Positions 52,104-60,681 of a stretch of 64,000 nucleotides of DNA are shown piece after piece (position 1 is the first letter of the stretch; the number at the start of each line of letters is the position of its first letter). The DNA lies in NCBI GenBank assembly GCA_913058335.1, contig CAJXPX010000016.1, forward strand, positions 1-64,000, written 5' to 3'. This DNA is from an uncultured Hyphomonadaceae bacterium (GTDB taxonomy: Bacteria > Pseudomonadota > Alphaproteobacteria > Caulobacterales > Maricaulaceae). Both the position numbers and the translations under genes were made by a program. Below the pieces are notes generated by a model. It was given only the letters and a program-made list of their open reading frames with translations. It was not told where the DNA came from and searched no databases.

Positions 52104-53528
52104 GTGGCTGTTAAACACTTCATACGTGGACTTAAAATCAGTGCACTTGCATTGACTTGCGCGGTTATTCCGGTGGCGCAGGCCCATGCACAATCGTTAC
52201 TACGCGACACTGAAATCGAAGAAACGCTTAACGATTTTACAGACCCAATTTTGCGAGCTGGTGGATTATATCCGGCATCTGTCGATATTTATCTTGTAAA
52301 CGATCCGTCTCTCAACGCATTTGTGACGCGGGGGCAAAATATTTTCCTGCATAGCGGACTTATCCTGGAAGCTGAAAACCCCAACCAGCTCAAAGGCGTT
52401 ATCGCCCATGAAACGGGTCACATTGTCGGCGGTCATATTGTCCGGTCCGATTACGGCAATCGTAGCGCATATGGCTCCATGCTGGTTGCCGCCGGATTGG
52501 GCCTTGCGGCTATTCTCGCGGGCGAAACCTCCGCCGGAGCGCTTATTTTAGGCGGATCGTCACAATTTGGAACTTTAGAAGTCCTATCTTACTCCCGCGT
52601 CAACGAATCTTCTGCCGATCAATACGCCGCAAGGTTCATGGAAGCGACCGGACAATCCGGCATTGGACTTATCGAGTTTTTTGAAAAATTCCGGGCTCAG
52701 GAAGTTTTATCACAGGCCCGTCGTTATCCGTATTTTCGTGGACACCCCCTTTCCTCTGACAGGATTGACGCCCTTCGTGAGCGGGTTGACGAAAGCGAAT
52801 ACCGAACCGTCACTGACTCGGCTGAGGATCAGCATGAAATGGATATGATGAAAGCCAAGCTAAGAGGCTTTCTTGAAGGCCCTCAGCTCGTCTTTTCGCG
52901 TTACCCGCTTTCTGATAAAAGCCAATATGCGCGATATGCCCGCGCCGTTGCCTTTTTTCGCTCCGCCAGCTTGAACAATGCAATAAAGGAAGTTGATTCG
53001 CTTATCGACGAAGAACCAAACAATCCATATTTTTACGAATTGAAAGCTCAAATTCTGTATGAAAGCGGACAAAGAGAAGAGGCCCTTCCCCCGGCCCGGC
53101 GCGCTTTGGAATTAAAGCCCGATGCCCCTTTGCTAAAAATTGCGCTCGCACAGTCCCTCATTGAAACTCGTCAGGATGTGGAGGTCGAAGAAGCCATCGC
53201 ACTTATCAAATCCGCCCTGCAAGATGAACGGGATAATAGCCATGGCTGGTATTTGCTGTCCTTGGCTTATGGACAACAGGGTAATGATGCTCTGGCGAAA
53301 TATGCCAGTGCGGAACGGTTCTACGCCATTGGCGATATTCAGCGGGCGCGGTCTTTTGCACAACGTGCGCAGCAAGACCTTCCACGCAATGAGCCACAAT
53401 GGCGGCGAGCCTCGGATATTGTTGTTGTTTCGGAAGCGCAGCTTGCACGCGACGGCGCTAGACGTAGCGGGCCAAAGCCCTTCTCTTTCAATATTTCACA
53501 ATCTGGTGAGGCTTCTCTCCCCCGTTAA
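52104..53528 (+). CDS. M48 family metalloprotease with TPR-like C-terminus
   Basis: 474 residues. The signal peptide ISALALTCAVIPVAQAHAQ predicts a periplasmic protein. The zinc site is HETGH (His102, Glu103, His106) with the third ligand in NESSADQYA. The C-terminal third reads as tetratricopeptide helices (GQREEALPPARRALELKPDAP). The layout matches the BepA/YfgC family that controls outer-membrane protein assembly and degrades stalled LptD or BamA. It starts at GTG 52104 with AAGG about 7 nt before. It is followed by the thioredoxin-fold gene, a common pairing. Confidence 0.92.
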   Translation: MAVKHFIRGLKISALALTCAVIPVAQAHAQSLLRDTEIEETLNDFTDPILRAGGLYPASVDIYLVNDPSLNAFVTRGQNIFLHSGLILEAENPNQLKGVIAHETGHIVGGHIVRSDYGNRSAYGSMLVAAGLGLAAILAGETSAGALILGGSSQFGTLEVLSYSRVNESSADQYAARFMEATGQSGIGLIEFFEKFRAQEVLSQARRYPYFRGHPLSSDRIDALRERVDESEYRTVTDSAEDQHEMDMMKAKLRGFLEGPQLVFSRYPLSDKSQYARYARAVAFFRSASLNNAIKEVDSLIDEEPNNPYFYELKAQILYESGQREEALPPARRALELKPDAPLLKIALAQSLIETRQDVEVEEAIALIKSALQDERDNSHGWYLLSLAYGQQGNDALAKYASAERFYAIGDIQRARSFAQRAQQDLPRNEPQWRRASDIVVVSEAQLARDGARRSGPKPFSFNISQSGEASLPR

Positions 53529-53591
53529 TTTTCTCAAGATTTCTGACTCACGCCCTGATATAGCGGCGAAAATTAGAATAGGTATAACTCC

Positions 53592-54317
53592 ATGAAACGT
53601 TTTCTTATCGCCGTTTCGGCAACAGCTATGGCATTTTCATTCAGCGCTTGCGCTCAAGCCGGTCAAGGCCCTGACATGAATGAGGCCGACGTTGAACGCA
53701 TTATTAAAGACTATCTGATGGAAAACCCGGAGATCATCCGAGACGCCCTTATAGAACTGGATGAACGCCAAGACCGCGAAGCGATCGCAGCCGTTTCCGA
53801 TCAAATATTCAATGATTCGCGTGATGTAAGTGTTGGGCCGGAAGACGCCAAAGTTACCGTCGTTGAGTTCTTCGACTATAATTGTGGTTTCTGTAAAAAC
53901 TCAACTCAGTGGGTCGAAGACCTGCTGGAAGATTACCCGAATGATGTTCGAGTTGTATTTAAAGAACTTCCTATCTTGGATAGCCGCTCTAAAACCTCCC
54001 GCTATGCTGCCAAAGCGGCTCTCGCGGCCGGACGCCAAGACAAATATACCGAAGTCCATTTCGCGCTTATGGATGAACGGAGCCTTACCCAAGACCGCAT
54101 ACGCCAAGTGGTAGAAGATAAAGGCGTAAATATGAAAAAATTTGATGCCGATATGAAAGATGTCGCTCTGGACCGACAGATCGAAGATACACTTCTCTTG
54201 TCTAGCCGTATTCCGGCTCTGACAGGCACACCTTTCTTCCTCGTCAATAATGACTTTGTTTCAGGGGCAAACACAAACCGGTTAGATGAATTACTCGAAA
54301 AAGCCCTGGAGGGCTAA
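53592..54317 (+). CDS. DsbA-family thioredoxin-fold protein (Com1/ScsB-like)
   Basis: 241 residues. The signal peptide MKRFLIAVSATAMAFSFSAC has a cysteine that may form a lipobox. The thioredoxin domain starts at VTVVEFFDYNCGFCKN with active-site Cys98-Gly-Phe-Cys101, and has the cis-proline loop in ALTGTPFFLVN. An N-terminal helical domain (NEADVERIIKDYLMENPEIIRDAL) is typical of the Com1/DsbA-like family. It catalyses or isomerises disulfides in the periplasm. The gene follows the M48 protease on the same strand after 63 nt. Confidence 0.93.
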   Translation: MKRFLIAVSATAMAFSFSACAQAGQGPDMNEADVERIIKDYLMENPEIIRDALIELDERQDREAIAAVSDQIFNDSRDVSVGPEDAKVTVVEFFDYNCGFCKNSTQWVEDLLEDYPNDVRVVFKELPILDSRSKTSRYAAKAALAAGRQDKYTEVHFALMDERSLTQDRIRQVVEDKGVNMKKFDADMKDVALDRQIEDTLLLSSRIPALTGTPFFLVNNDFVSGANTNRLDELLEKALEG

Positions 54318-54452
54318 TCCCCCACGTCTCTAAGCGGCTTCTTGAAAAGCTAGGGTTTATATTCAGAAGCCCTCAAGAGGAACAAAACATAAACATTTAT
54401 TGACATTTATCTTATAGTCTGGCTCTATCTCTCAGAATCGGAGCAAGACGCT

Positions 54453-55874
54453 ATGCCTAAACCCACTACTCAATTTGTGTGCCAGTCCTGCGGAACCGTT
54501 CATGGAAAATGGGCAGGACGGTGCGACGCCTGCGGGGAATGGAATACTTTAGTCGAAGAAATTACCGCGCAGAATGAGCGCCCGGCCCATAAGCGGCGTA
54601 AAGGGCGCTCTGTTGATTTTGTAGATCTTGGCGGGGAGAGCCGCGACGTCCCCCGTTTAAGCACAGGCATTGCCGAGCTGGACCGCGTGACCGGCGGCGG
54701 ACTCGTCCCTGGATCTGCTCTTTTGGTGGGCGGCGATCCCGGCATAGGCAAATCAACTCTCCTTCTTCAGGCAACGGGTAAGCTCGCAAAAAGTGGAATA
54801 AAGACGGCTTATATTTCAGGCGAAGAATCCGTCGGGCAAGTGCGGCGCCGGGCGAAACGACTGGGGCTTGCCGACAGTCCTGTCTCCCTCGCGGCGGAAA
54901 CCTCACTTGGCCCGATTATCGACGGCCTTATGGCTGAAAAACCGGATGTCGTGATCATTGATTCGATTCAAACCCTCTGGACAGATCAGCTTGGCGCGGC
55001 CCCCGGTACAGTGGCGCAAGTCCGGGCCTGCGCACAGGAGCTGACGCGGTTTGCGAAAAAACGCGGAACCTGCGTCATCCTTGTCGGACATGTTACCAAA
55101 GACGGCCAAATCGCTGGCCCGCGCGTAGTCGAACATATGGTTGATGCGGTACTATATTTTGAAGGAGACCGCGCCCATCAGTTCAGGATTTTACGCGGCC
55201 ATAAAAATCGATTTGGCCCCACGGACGAAATCGGCGTATTTGAAATGCTCGAAAGCGGACTTGGCGAAGTGCCTAATCCCTCCGCACTCTTTCTCAATGG
55301 CCGCAGAGATTTATCCAGCGGAGCTGCGGTTTTTGCCGGGCTTGAAGGCACCCGGCCCGTCTTGACAGAAATTCAGGCTCTGGTCGCCCCCGCTGCCTTC
55401 GGTACGCCAAGGCGCGCTGTCGTAGGCTGGGATAATGGCAGACTTGCTATGGTGTTGGCCGTTTTGGAAGCCCGTTGCGGGGTAAGCTTTGCCGGAAAAG
55501 ATGTTTATCTTAACGTGGCGGGTGGATTACGCATAAATGAACCCGCAGCCGATCTTGCTGTAGCCGCCGCGCTTGTCTCCTCAGCCTTTGATATGCCCCT
55601 GCCCGCCGATACAGTCGTATTCGGCGAAATCAGCCTCTCCGGTGATGTGAGAGCTGTTGGACGATCAGATGCAAGGCTCAAGGAAGCTGCCAAGTTAGGA
55701 TTTAAAAAAGCCATCGCGCCCCGCCCGCTCAAAACAGATCAGGCCAAACGCGATCAAGCCAATGAAAATGCGGCACTGCCGATAATTGCAATCAAGGCTT
55801 TGCCCGACCTCGTTCGCCGTGTAGAAGCCAGCGCAGAAGCCGGGAAGGATTGGGAAACCAATTGGGCGGCGTAG
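54453..55874 (+). CDS. radA: DNA repair protein RadA
   Basis: 473 residues. An N-terminal C4 zinc finger (Cys10, 13, 24, 27), a RecA-like ATPase with Walker A GGDPGIGKST and Walker B VVIIDSIQT, the RadA-specific GHKNRFGPT motif, and a C-terminal Lon-protease-like domain (LNVAGGLRINEPAADLAVAAALVSSAFDMP) are present. RadA drives branch migration in recombination and helps process stalled forks. A TTGACA at 54400-54405 is a possible -35, but no good -10 lies at 17 nt. cvpA and purF follow on the same strand within 21 nt. Confidence 0.97.
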   Translation: MPKPTTQFVCQSCGTVHGKWAGRCDACGEWNTLVEEITAQNERPAHKRRKGRSVDFVDLGGESRDVPRLSTGIAELDRVTGGGLVPGSALLVGGDPGIGKSTLLLQATGKLAKSGIKTAYISGEESVGQVRRRAKRLGLADSPVSLAAETSLGPIIDGLMAEKPDVVIIDSIQTLWTDQLGAAPGTVAQVRACAQELTRFAKKRGTCVILVGHVTKDGQIAGPRVVEHMVDAVLYFEGDRAHQFRILRGHKNRFGPTDEIGVFEMLESGLGEVPNPSALFLNGRRDLSSGAAVFAGLEGTRPVLTEIQALVAPAAFGTPRRAVVGWDNGRLAMVLAVLEARCGVSFAGKDVYLNVAGGLRINEPAADLAVAAALVSSAFDMPLPADTVVFGEISLSGDVRAVGRSDARLKEAAKLGFKKAIAPRPLKTDQAKRDQANENAALPIIAIKALPDLVRRVEASAEAGKDWETNWAA

Positions 55875-55894
55875 ACTTATAAAGCGAGCCTTGT

Positions 55895-56569
55895 ATGAGT
55901 ATTGGACCGTTTGCGTTTAACGGATTTGATGTCGTCGTTCTCGTCATACTGCTCATCTCCCTGATTATCGCCTTACAGCGAGGCTTTCTTCGCGAAGTAT
56001 TGTCGCTTGTTGCTCTTTTACTGGCGGGCATCCTGACACTCTTTGTCTGGGGCCAGTTTCGCTATCAGGTTCAAGATTTCATTTCGCCGTCATGGTTGGC
56101 AGACGCCACATTGGGCATAGGGACATTTGCTGTAGTTTACCTTTTGGCCGTTTTCATTCTGTCAAAAATATTTGGCAAGTTGGAAGCCCCTCCCGCTCAG
56201 TTTCTTAACCGCGCACTTGGGGCTGTTTTTGGAATATTCCGCGGACTGATTCTAGCTGCCCTTGGAGTGATGGTTCTGACGGCAAGTCACCGCGCCAGTA
56301 TAGAAGCACAGGACTTTAAAAGAGACATCTTACAAAACCCGTCATCCTATCCCCCTGACATCATGGCCCGAATGCCGGAATCTATGCGAGATCAAATGGA
56401 GGCTCCGCCCGAACAGCTTCCGGACTATCTCGAAACCTCGACTTTTTATCCGCTTCTAGACCGTATAGGCAATGTCATCCGAAACTTGCCATTCGCGGAG
56501 TGGAAGTCTTACGCAGACCGTATTAAAGACGGCGATATTGACGCTATCAGCCGGGAGATTACCGAATGA
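55895..56569 (+). CDS. cvpA: CvpA family membrane protein
   Basis: 224 residues with four hydrophobic segments (about 7-26, 30-48, 65-88 and 105-128) and the family motifs GFLREVLSLVALLLAGILTLF and LNRALGAVFGIFRGLI. The C-terminal 90 residues are hydrophilic and contain PPEQLPDYLETSTFYPLLDRIG. CvpA is required for colicin V production in E. coli and for envelope resistance in several bacteria; its exact role is unclear. Its stop overlaps the purF ATG as ATGA, an association common in proteobacteria. Confidence 0.94.
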   Translation: MSIGPFAFNGFDVVVLVILLISLIIALQRGFLREVLSLVALLLAGILTLFVWGQFRYQVQDFISPSWLADATLGIGTFAVVYLLAVFILSKIFGKLEAPPAQFLNRALGAVFGIFRGLILAALGVMVLTASHRASIEAQDFKRDILQNPSSYPPDIMARMPESMRDQMEAPPEQLPDYLETSTFYPLLDRIGNVIRNLPFAEWKSYADRIKDGDIDAISREITE

Positions 56570-58059
56570 CCGATATGTCTAAAACAGGGCCTTTGAATCC
56601 ATCCTGCGAATTTGATCCAAATGAAGACAAAATCCGCGAAGAATGCGGGGTCTTTGGAATTTTTGGAATGGAAAATGCCGCCTCTCTCACGGCGCTTGGC
56701 CTGCATGCCTTGCAACATCGCGGCCAAGAAGCCTGCGGTATTGCCAGCTATGACGGGAAAAAATTCCACACTGAACGGCATCTAGGTTTGGTAGGAGATA
56801 ACTTCACGGGCGAAGATCCTTCCGAACGCTTGCCGGGCCACATTTCAATCGGGCACAATCGATACTCCACGGCCGGACAAACTGTCTTGAGGAATGTCCA
56901 GCCGCTTTTTTCTGAACTTCATTCCGGCGGCTTTGCCCTCGCCCATAATGGCCACATCACAAACGCCTATACAATTAGAGAGCATCTGGTCGAAAAGGGG
57001 GCGCTGTTTCAATCTACCTCTGACACCGAAGTTGTTATTCACCTTATCGCGCGTAAAAAATCGGGCGAATTTATTGATCGTTTCGTCAATGCTATCCGCC
57101 AAGTAGATGGGGGCTACGCTTTTGTCGGAATGACCCAGGATATGCTCATTGGCGCGCGGGATCGTTTCGGCATTCGTCCGCTTCTGATTGGCCGTGTCGG
57201 AGACAGCTATATTCTGGCCTCCGAAACCTGTGCGTTCGATATGATTGGCGCAACATTCATTCGGGAAGTCGAGGCCGGAGAAGTTGTTGTCATCAATGCC
57301 GACGGCATCCGCTCGTTTACCGCTTTTCCAAACGCTCAATGCAGACCTTGTATTTTTGAATTTGTCTATTTCGCCCGCCCTGACAGCATTGTCAGCGGCA
57401 AAAGCGTTTATCAAGTCCGTAAACGAATGGGCCGGCGCCTCGCTCAGGAAACGCCTGCGGATGTAGATGTGATTATACCTGTCCCGGATAGTGGAGTCCC
57501 TGCGGCGCTTGGCTATAGTCAAGAAACCGGCATACCGTTTGAGCTTGGCATTATCCGAAACCATTATGTTGGCCGGACATTTATTCAGCCCACACAGCAA
57601 ATCCGTGATATGGGCGTCCGACTGAAACACTCCGCTAACCGCTCCATGATCGAAGGCAAGCGCGTGCTCCTTGTTGACGACTCAATTGTGCGCGGGACGA
57701 CTTCGACAAAAATTGTCCGTATGATTAAAGCGGCCGGAGCCAAAGAAGTTCATTTCAGGTCCGCCTCCCCGCCCATAAAACACCCGGATCACTACGGGAT
57801 TGATATGCCTTCCAAAGATAAACTTTTGGCAGCAAATTATGATCTGAAAGCCATGACCGAAATGCTGGAGGTTGACAGTCTTGGCTTCCTGTCTGTTGAA
57901 GGACTTTACTGGGCGATGGGAGCAGAAGAACGCATTGCCGATGCGCCGCAATTCACAGATCACTGCTTCACCGGAGATTACCCAACGCCTCTGATTGATC
58001 GTGACCGCGAAGCCAGTGGAGAGTCCAAGCAACTCTCTTTCCTTGTTGAAGTGGCGTAG
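56566..58059 (+). CDS. purF: amidophosphoribosyltransferase
   Basis: First committed enzyme of purine synthesis, making phosphoribosylamine from PRPP and glutamine. 497 residues. A propeptide of 26 residues precedes the nucleophile Cys27 (REECGVFGIFG). The glutaminase domain has HNRYSTAGQ, and the PRPP motif is VLLVDDSIVRGTTS. In the B. subtilis enzyme four cysteines bind a 4Fe-4S cluster; here the segments SPPIKHPDHYGID and HCFTGDYPTP lack most of these, so the cluster is probably absent. It is translationally coupled to cvpA. Confidence 0.97.
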   Translation: MTDMSKTGPLNPSCEFDPNEDKIREECGVFGIFGMENAASLTALGLHALQHRGQEACGIASYDGKKFHTERHLGLVGDNFTGEDPSERLPGHISIGHNRYSTAGQTVLRNVQPLFSELHSGGFALAHNGHITNAYTIREHLVEKGALFQSTSDTEVVIHLIARKKSGEFIDRFVNAIRQVDGGYAFVGMTQDMLIGARDRFGIRPLLIGRVGDSYILASETCAFDMIGATFIREVEAGEVVVINADGIRSFTAFPNAQCRPCIFEFVYFARPDSIVSGKSVYQVRKRMGRRLAQETPADVDVIIPVPDSGVPAALGYSQETGIPFELGIIRNHYVGRTFIQPTQQIRDMGVRLKHSANRSMIEGKRVLLVDDSIVRGTTSTKIVRMIKAAGAKEVHFRSASPPIKHPDHYGIDMPSKDKLLAANYDLKAMTEMLEVDSLGFLSVEGLYWAMGAEERIADAPQFTDHCFTGDYPTPLIDRDREASGESKQLSFLVEVA

Positions 58060-58067
58060 GACTGATT

Positions 58068-58784
58068 ATGTCAAAACCATTGAAAGGACGCGTCACCCTT
58101 GTCACCGGCGCCTCTCGCGGGATTGGTTATGCCGCAGCGGAAGCGCTTGCGGACGCCGGGTCCGACATCATTGCTCTTGCCAGAACACAAGGCGGGCTCG
58201 AAGCTCTAGACGACGCCGTGAAAGCCAAAGGCCAGAGCTGTACGCTCGTCCCTATGGACTTAAATCAAACGGATGGAATTGATCGGTTAGGTGCAATCAT
58301 CCATGAAAGATGGGGAAAATTGGACGGCTTATTGGCTAATGCTGGAATGTTGGGAGAGATTACGCCGGTCCCTCACCTTGACCCTAAGACTTGGGACAAA
58401 CTCGTCAGTGTCAACCTAACAGCAAATTATAGGCTTATACGCTCCTTGGACCCGCTTTTGCGGGCGTCTGAATCGGGGCGCGCCTTGTTCCTGACATCAG
58501 GTGTCGCAACGACCCGCCGGGCCTATTGGGGCGCTTATGCCGCGACCAAAGCGGGGCTGGAAGCATTGGTACAATGTTACGCAAAAGAAGCTGAGGTCAC
58601 GTCGCTTAAAGTTAATTTGCTCAACCCCGGCGCGACACGCACCGCCATGAGAGCGAAGGCCATGCCGGGCGAAGATCCGAGCAAATTGCCTAACCCCTCA
58701 GATATTGCACTGCAAATCGTGAAAATGCTGTCTCCGGAATATTCACAGACAGACCAAATTATAAATTATCGCGAGACGGTTTAG
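58068..58784 (+). CDS. SDR family oxidoreductase
   Basis: 238-residue short-chain dehydrogenase. The cofactor loop is TGASRGIGYAAAEAL, the NAG motif is LANAGMLGE, the catalytic Ser lies in LFLTSGVATT, and the Tyr-Lys pair is in YWGAYAATKAGLEAL. The product of the reaction is not known; members close to this in alphaproteobacteria are simply annotated SDR. It starts 8 nt after purF, probably in the same transcript. A 10-bp inverted repeat covers its stop codon. Confidence 0.93.
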   Translation: MSKPLKGRVTLVTGASRGIGYAAAEALADAGSDIIALARTQGGLEALDDAVKAKGQSCTLVPMDLNQTDGIDRLGAIIHERWGKLDGLLANAGMLGEITPVPHLDPKTWDKLVSVNLTANYRLIRSLDPLLRASESGRALFLTSGVATTRRAYWGAYAATKAGLEALVQCYAKEAEVTSLKVNLLNPGATRTAMRAKAMPGEDPSKLPNPSDIALQIVKMLSPEYSQTDQIINYRETV

Positions 58785-58795
58785 CCTCGCGATAA
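58766..58795 (+). terminator. hairpin over the SDR stop codon
   Basis: Perfect 10-bp inverted repeat TTATCGCGAG (58766-58775) / CTCGCGATAA (58786-58795) whose 10-nt loop contains the stop codon. There is no T-run afterwards. It separates this convergent gene from the alcohol dehydrogenase and may act as a weak terminator. Confidence 0.5.
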
Positions 58796-58824
58796 AAGCC
58801 AATTCAGCTTGATTTCATCGGGTT

Positions 58825-59829
58825 TCAATTCGTTAGAACGATCCGGTAACGCGCTTTCCCGCTCTCAAGGCGCTCCAAGGCATCATTGACCTTTTCCATT
58901 GGGAAATATTCAACCATGGGCTTAATATCATGACGCGTACAAAACTCGAGCATTTTAGCGACGCGATCGGGAGAGCCCGTATCCGACCCGCCTACGGATT
59001 TGCCGCCGGAAATGAGGGAGAAAGCCGGAATACCCATTGGTTTATCCACGGCGCCAACGGTGATCAAGCGACCATTGGAGCGTAATGTGGTTAGGTAACT
59101 CGGCCAATCAAGACTAACATTTACAGTTGAAAGGATGAAGTCAAACTTGCCTTTCAACTTTTTCATGGCGTCGGCATCGCGGCTATTGGCCACGTGATGC
59201 GCACCCAGCTTTTTTAATTCGTCTTCTTTTTCCATGGAGGTGGTAAAGGCCGTGACCTCGCAGCCCCAAGCGCGCGCGAATTGCAAAGCTAAGTGGCCTA
59301 ACCCCCCAATCCCGATGACCGCCACCCGGTCAGTCGGTTTCAAATTATAATCGACAAAGGGCGAAAACACTGTGATGCCGCCGCAAAAAAGCGGTCCAGC
59401 CGATTTTGCATCCATCCCGTCCGGGATAGGCACAGCCCAAATATCCTGTACACGCACACGATCAGCGAAGCCGCCTTTGGAAATGATAGTCGGAACACCT
59501 GTCTCACACCTTTGTTGCGTTCCAGAAAGGCAAGGCGGGCAATGCATACAACTTTCGGCGTTCCAGCCGACACCGACTGTTTGGCCAAGTTTCAAATTCT
59601 TTACGGCACTGCCGATTTCTATAATCTCGCCAATAGCCTCATGCCCTGGGACCATCGGATATTGCCCAAAACCCCAATCATTATTGATCATGGAAATGTC
59701 TGAGTGACAAACGCCGCAAGCGGTGACTTTAACCTCGACCTCATGTTCACCTATTGCGCCTGGATCAAAGCTGTAAGGTTCCAGTTTGGCGCCGGCTTCT
59801 TTTGCGGCATAGGCATGAATATCGGTCAT
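58825..59829 (-). CDS. NAD(P)-dependent alcohol dehydrogenase
   Basis: 334 residues of the zinc-dependent medium-chain dehydrogenases, closest in pattern to cinnamyl alcohol dehydrogenase/YahK. The catalytic zinc site is ACGVCHSD (Cys41) and PGHEAIGEI. The structural-zinc lobe CMHCPPCLSGTQQRC is intact, in contrast to the Tdh at the other end of the window. The Rossmann motif is VIGIGGLGHLALQFARAWG. It likely reduces aldehydes with NADPH. It lies 18 nt downstream of the XRE/membrane-protein module 2 and could be co-transcribed with it. Confidence 0.93.
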   Translation of the reverse strand: MTDIHAYAAKEAGAKLEPYSFDPGAIGEHEVEVKVTACGVCHSDISMINNDWGFGQYPMVPGHEAIGEIIEIGSAVKNLKLGQTVGVGWNAESCMHCPPCLSGTQQRCETGVPTIISKGGFADRVRVQDIWAVPIPDGMDAKSAGPLFCGGITVFSPFVDYNLKPTDRVAVIGIGGLGHLALQFARAWGCEVTAFTTSMEKEDELKKLGAHHVANSRDADAMKKLKGKFDFILSTVNVSLDWPSYLTTLRSNGRLITVGAVDKPMGIPAFSLISGGKSVGGSDTGSPDRVAKMLEFCTRHDIKPMVEYFPMEKVNDALERLESGKARYRIVLTN

Positions 59830-59847
59830 AATAATCCTTTGAGAATT

Positions 59848-60075
59848 TTAATCGAGAGCTGACGGATCAAATATGAAAAGTCCGTCAATAGGTTCTTTTA
59901 AAACGTGGGCAATTCGGAAGGCTAATTCAAGGGATGGGGCGTAACGTTCGGCTTCCACCGCAATAATCGTCTGACGGGTCGCCCCGACTCTTTCAGCCAA
60001 CTCGACCTGAGAGTACCCGTTTAAAACCCGCACACGTTTAATCTTATTCGTAATTTTAGATTTCTTACCTCCCAT
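59848..60075 (-). CDS. XRE family transcriptional regulator (module 2)
   Basis: 75-residue Cro/CI-like regulator. The HTH is VRVLNGYSQVELAERVGATRQTIIAVEAER, followed by SLELAFRIAHVLKEPIDGLFIF. I chose ATG 60075 because AGAGG lies 6 nt upstream and it starts 2 nt after the membrane-protein stop; a frame from 60096 exists but would overlap that gene. Its length and HTH resemble the regulator of module 1 (20416-20658). It most likely binds the two TGTAA-N8-TTACA sites at 60572-60626 and represses the module. Confidence 0.92.
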   Translation of the reverse strand: MGGKKSKITNKIKRVRVLNGYSQVELAERVGATRQTIIAVEAERYAPSLELAFRIAHVLKEPIDGLFIFDPSALD

Positions 60076-60077
60076 GA

Positions 60078-60554
60078 TTAGCCTCTGTAAGCCCACAAAA
60101 TGGTTCCATGGCGATACAAATCTGAAAGAAATGAAATTAGGCAGAGCGCAAAAATCATCTCTACAGGCTTTATAACGGAGATCGGCCCTTGATATGCTTC
60201 GCCAATCACAAATTGCGCCAAGAGAGTGATAACAACAAAACCAACCCCTAGCTGAAGTAGACCATATCCTGCTTGGCTGCCTTTACGCGCGATCTCCATG
60301 TCCCGTTCATCTTTTAAAAACCGCTCTTTTTTCTTACGAATTTCAAAGGCTATAGAGATACCGGCGTGCAAGACGATAGTTATGACGACCAGTTTTATGA
60401 AAATAAGGCTCGTCTCTGCGGGACCAAAATTATGCGGCGTCAGACCAAACCCTCCGGTCATAGCCCTCCAAAACCAAATTAATATCGTTCCATCCGCTAA
60501 TATTTTTATCCAGCTCTGGCGCTGGGGCTCAGTCATTTCGTCTATCCGCGTCAT
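60078..60554 (-). CDS. small four-helix membrane protein (module 2)
   Basis: 158 residues with four hydrophobic segments (about 20-35, 45-68, 93-115 and 128-146). The loop before helix 3, LKDERDMEIARKGSQAGY, is the pattern of DUF2178-like proteins and corresponds to VLEDDLVIAHRSKAIKIGY in the module 1 protein. AGGAGGG lies 7 nt before the ATG at 60554. The gene is the first of a unit with the XRE regulator and perhaps the alcohol dehydrogenase. Function unknown. Confidence 0.88.
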   Translation of the reverse strand: MTRIDEMTEPQRQSWIKILADGTILIWFWRAMTGGFGLTPHNFGPAETSLIFIKLVVITIVLHAGISIAFEIRKKKERFLKDERDMEIARKGSQAGYGLLQLGVGFVVITLLAQFVIGEAYQGPISVIKPVEMIFALCLISFLSDLYRHGTILWAYRG

Positions 60555-60571
60555 ATTGCAACCCTCCTGAA

Positions 60572-60589
60572 TGTAATATATATTTTACA
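60572..60589. promoter_or_regulatory. operator 1 of module 2
   Basis: 18-bp inverted repeat TGTAA-N8-TTACA. On the minus strand it overlaps the -10-like TATGTA, just upstream of the membrane-protein gene. It has the same half-site length and centre spacing as the sites at 21093 and 21127, but with a different sixth base. Confidence 0.75.
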
Positions 60590-60608
60590 TAATGAGAGTC
60601 ATAACGAA

Positions 60609-60626
60609 TGTAAAGTATTTTTTACA
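60609..60626. promoter_or_regulatory. operator 2 of module 2 with embedded -35
   Basis: 18-bp inverted repeat TGTAAA-N6-TTTACA, 37 bp from operator 1 centre to centre. On the minus strand its inner arm TTTACA serves as -35, with TATGTA 17 nt further as -10. It also lies 56 bp upstream of the S9 peptidase ATG on the other strand, so it may influence that gene. Confidence 0.75.
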
Positions 60627-60681
60627 TTCTCAAATCATTCAGTCCTGCTATCATTAAGGATGTTCACATTGGGAGACGAAA

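Noticed and set aside
54400-54428. TTGACA as -35 of a radA promoter
   Set aside because: The -35 is good, but at 17 nt only CTCTAT follows, so I do not call a promoter.
56845-57630. Minus-strand 261-residue frame inside purF
   Set aside because: It is fully inside a strongly conserved gene and lacks a ribosome site or family features.
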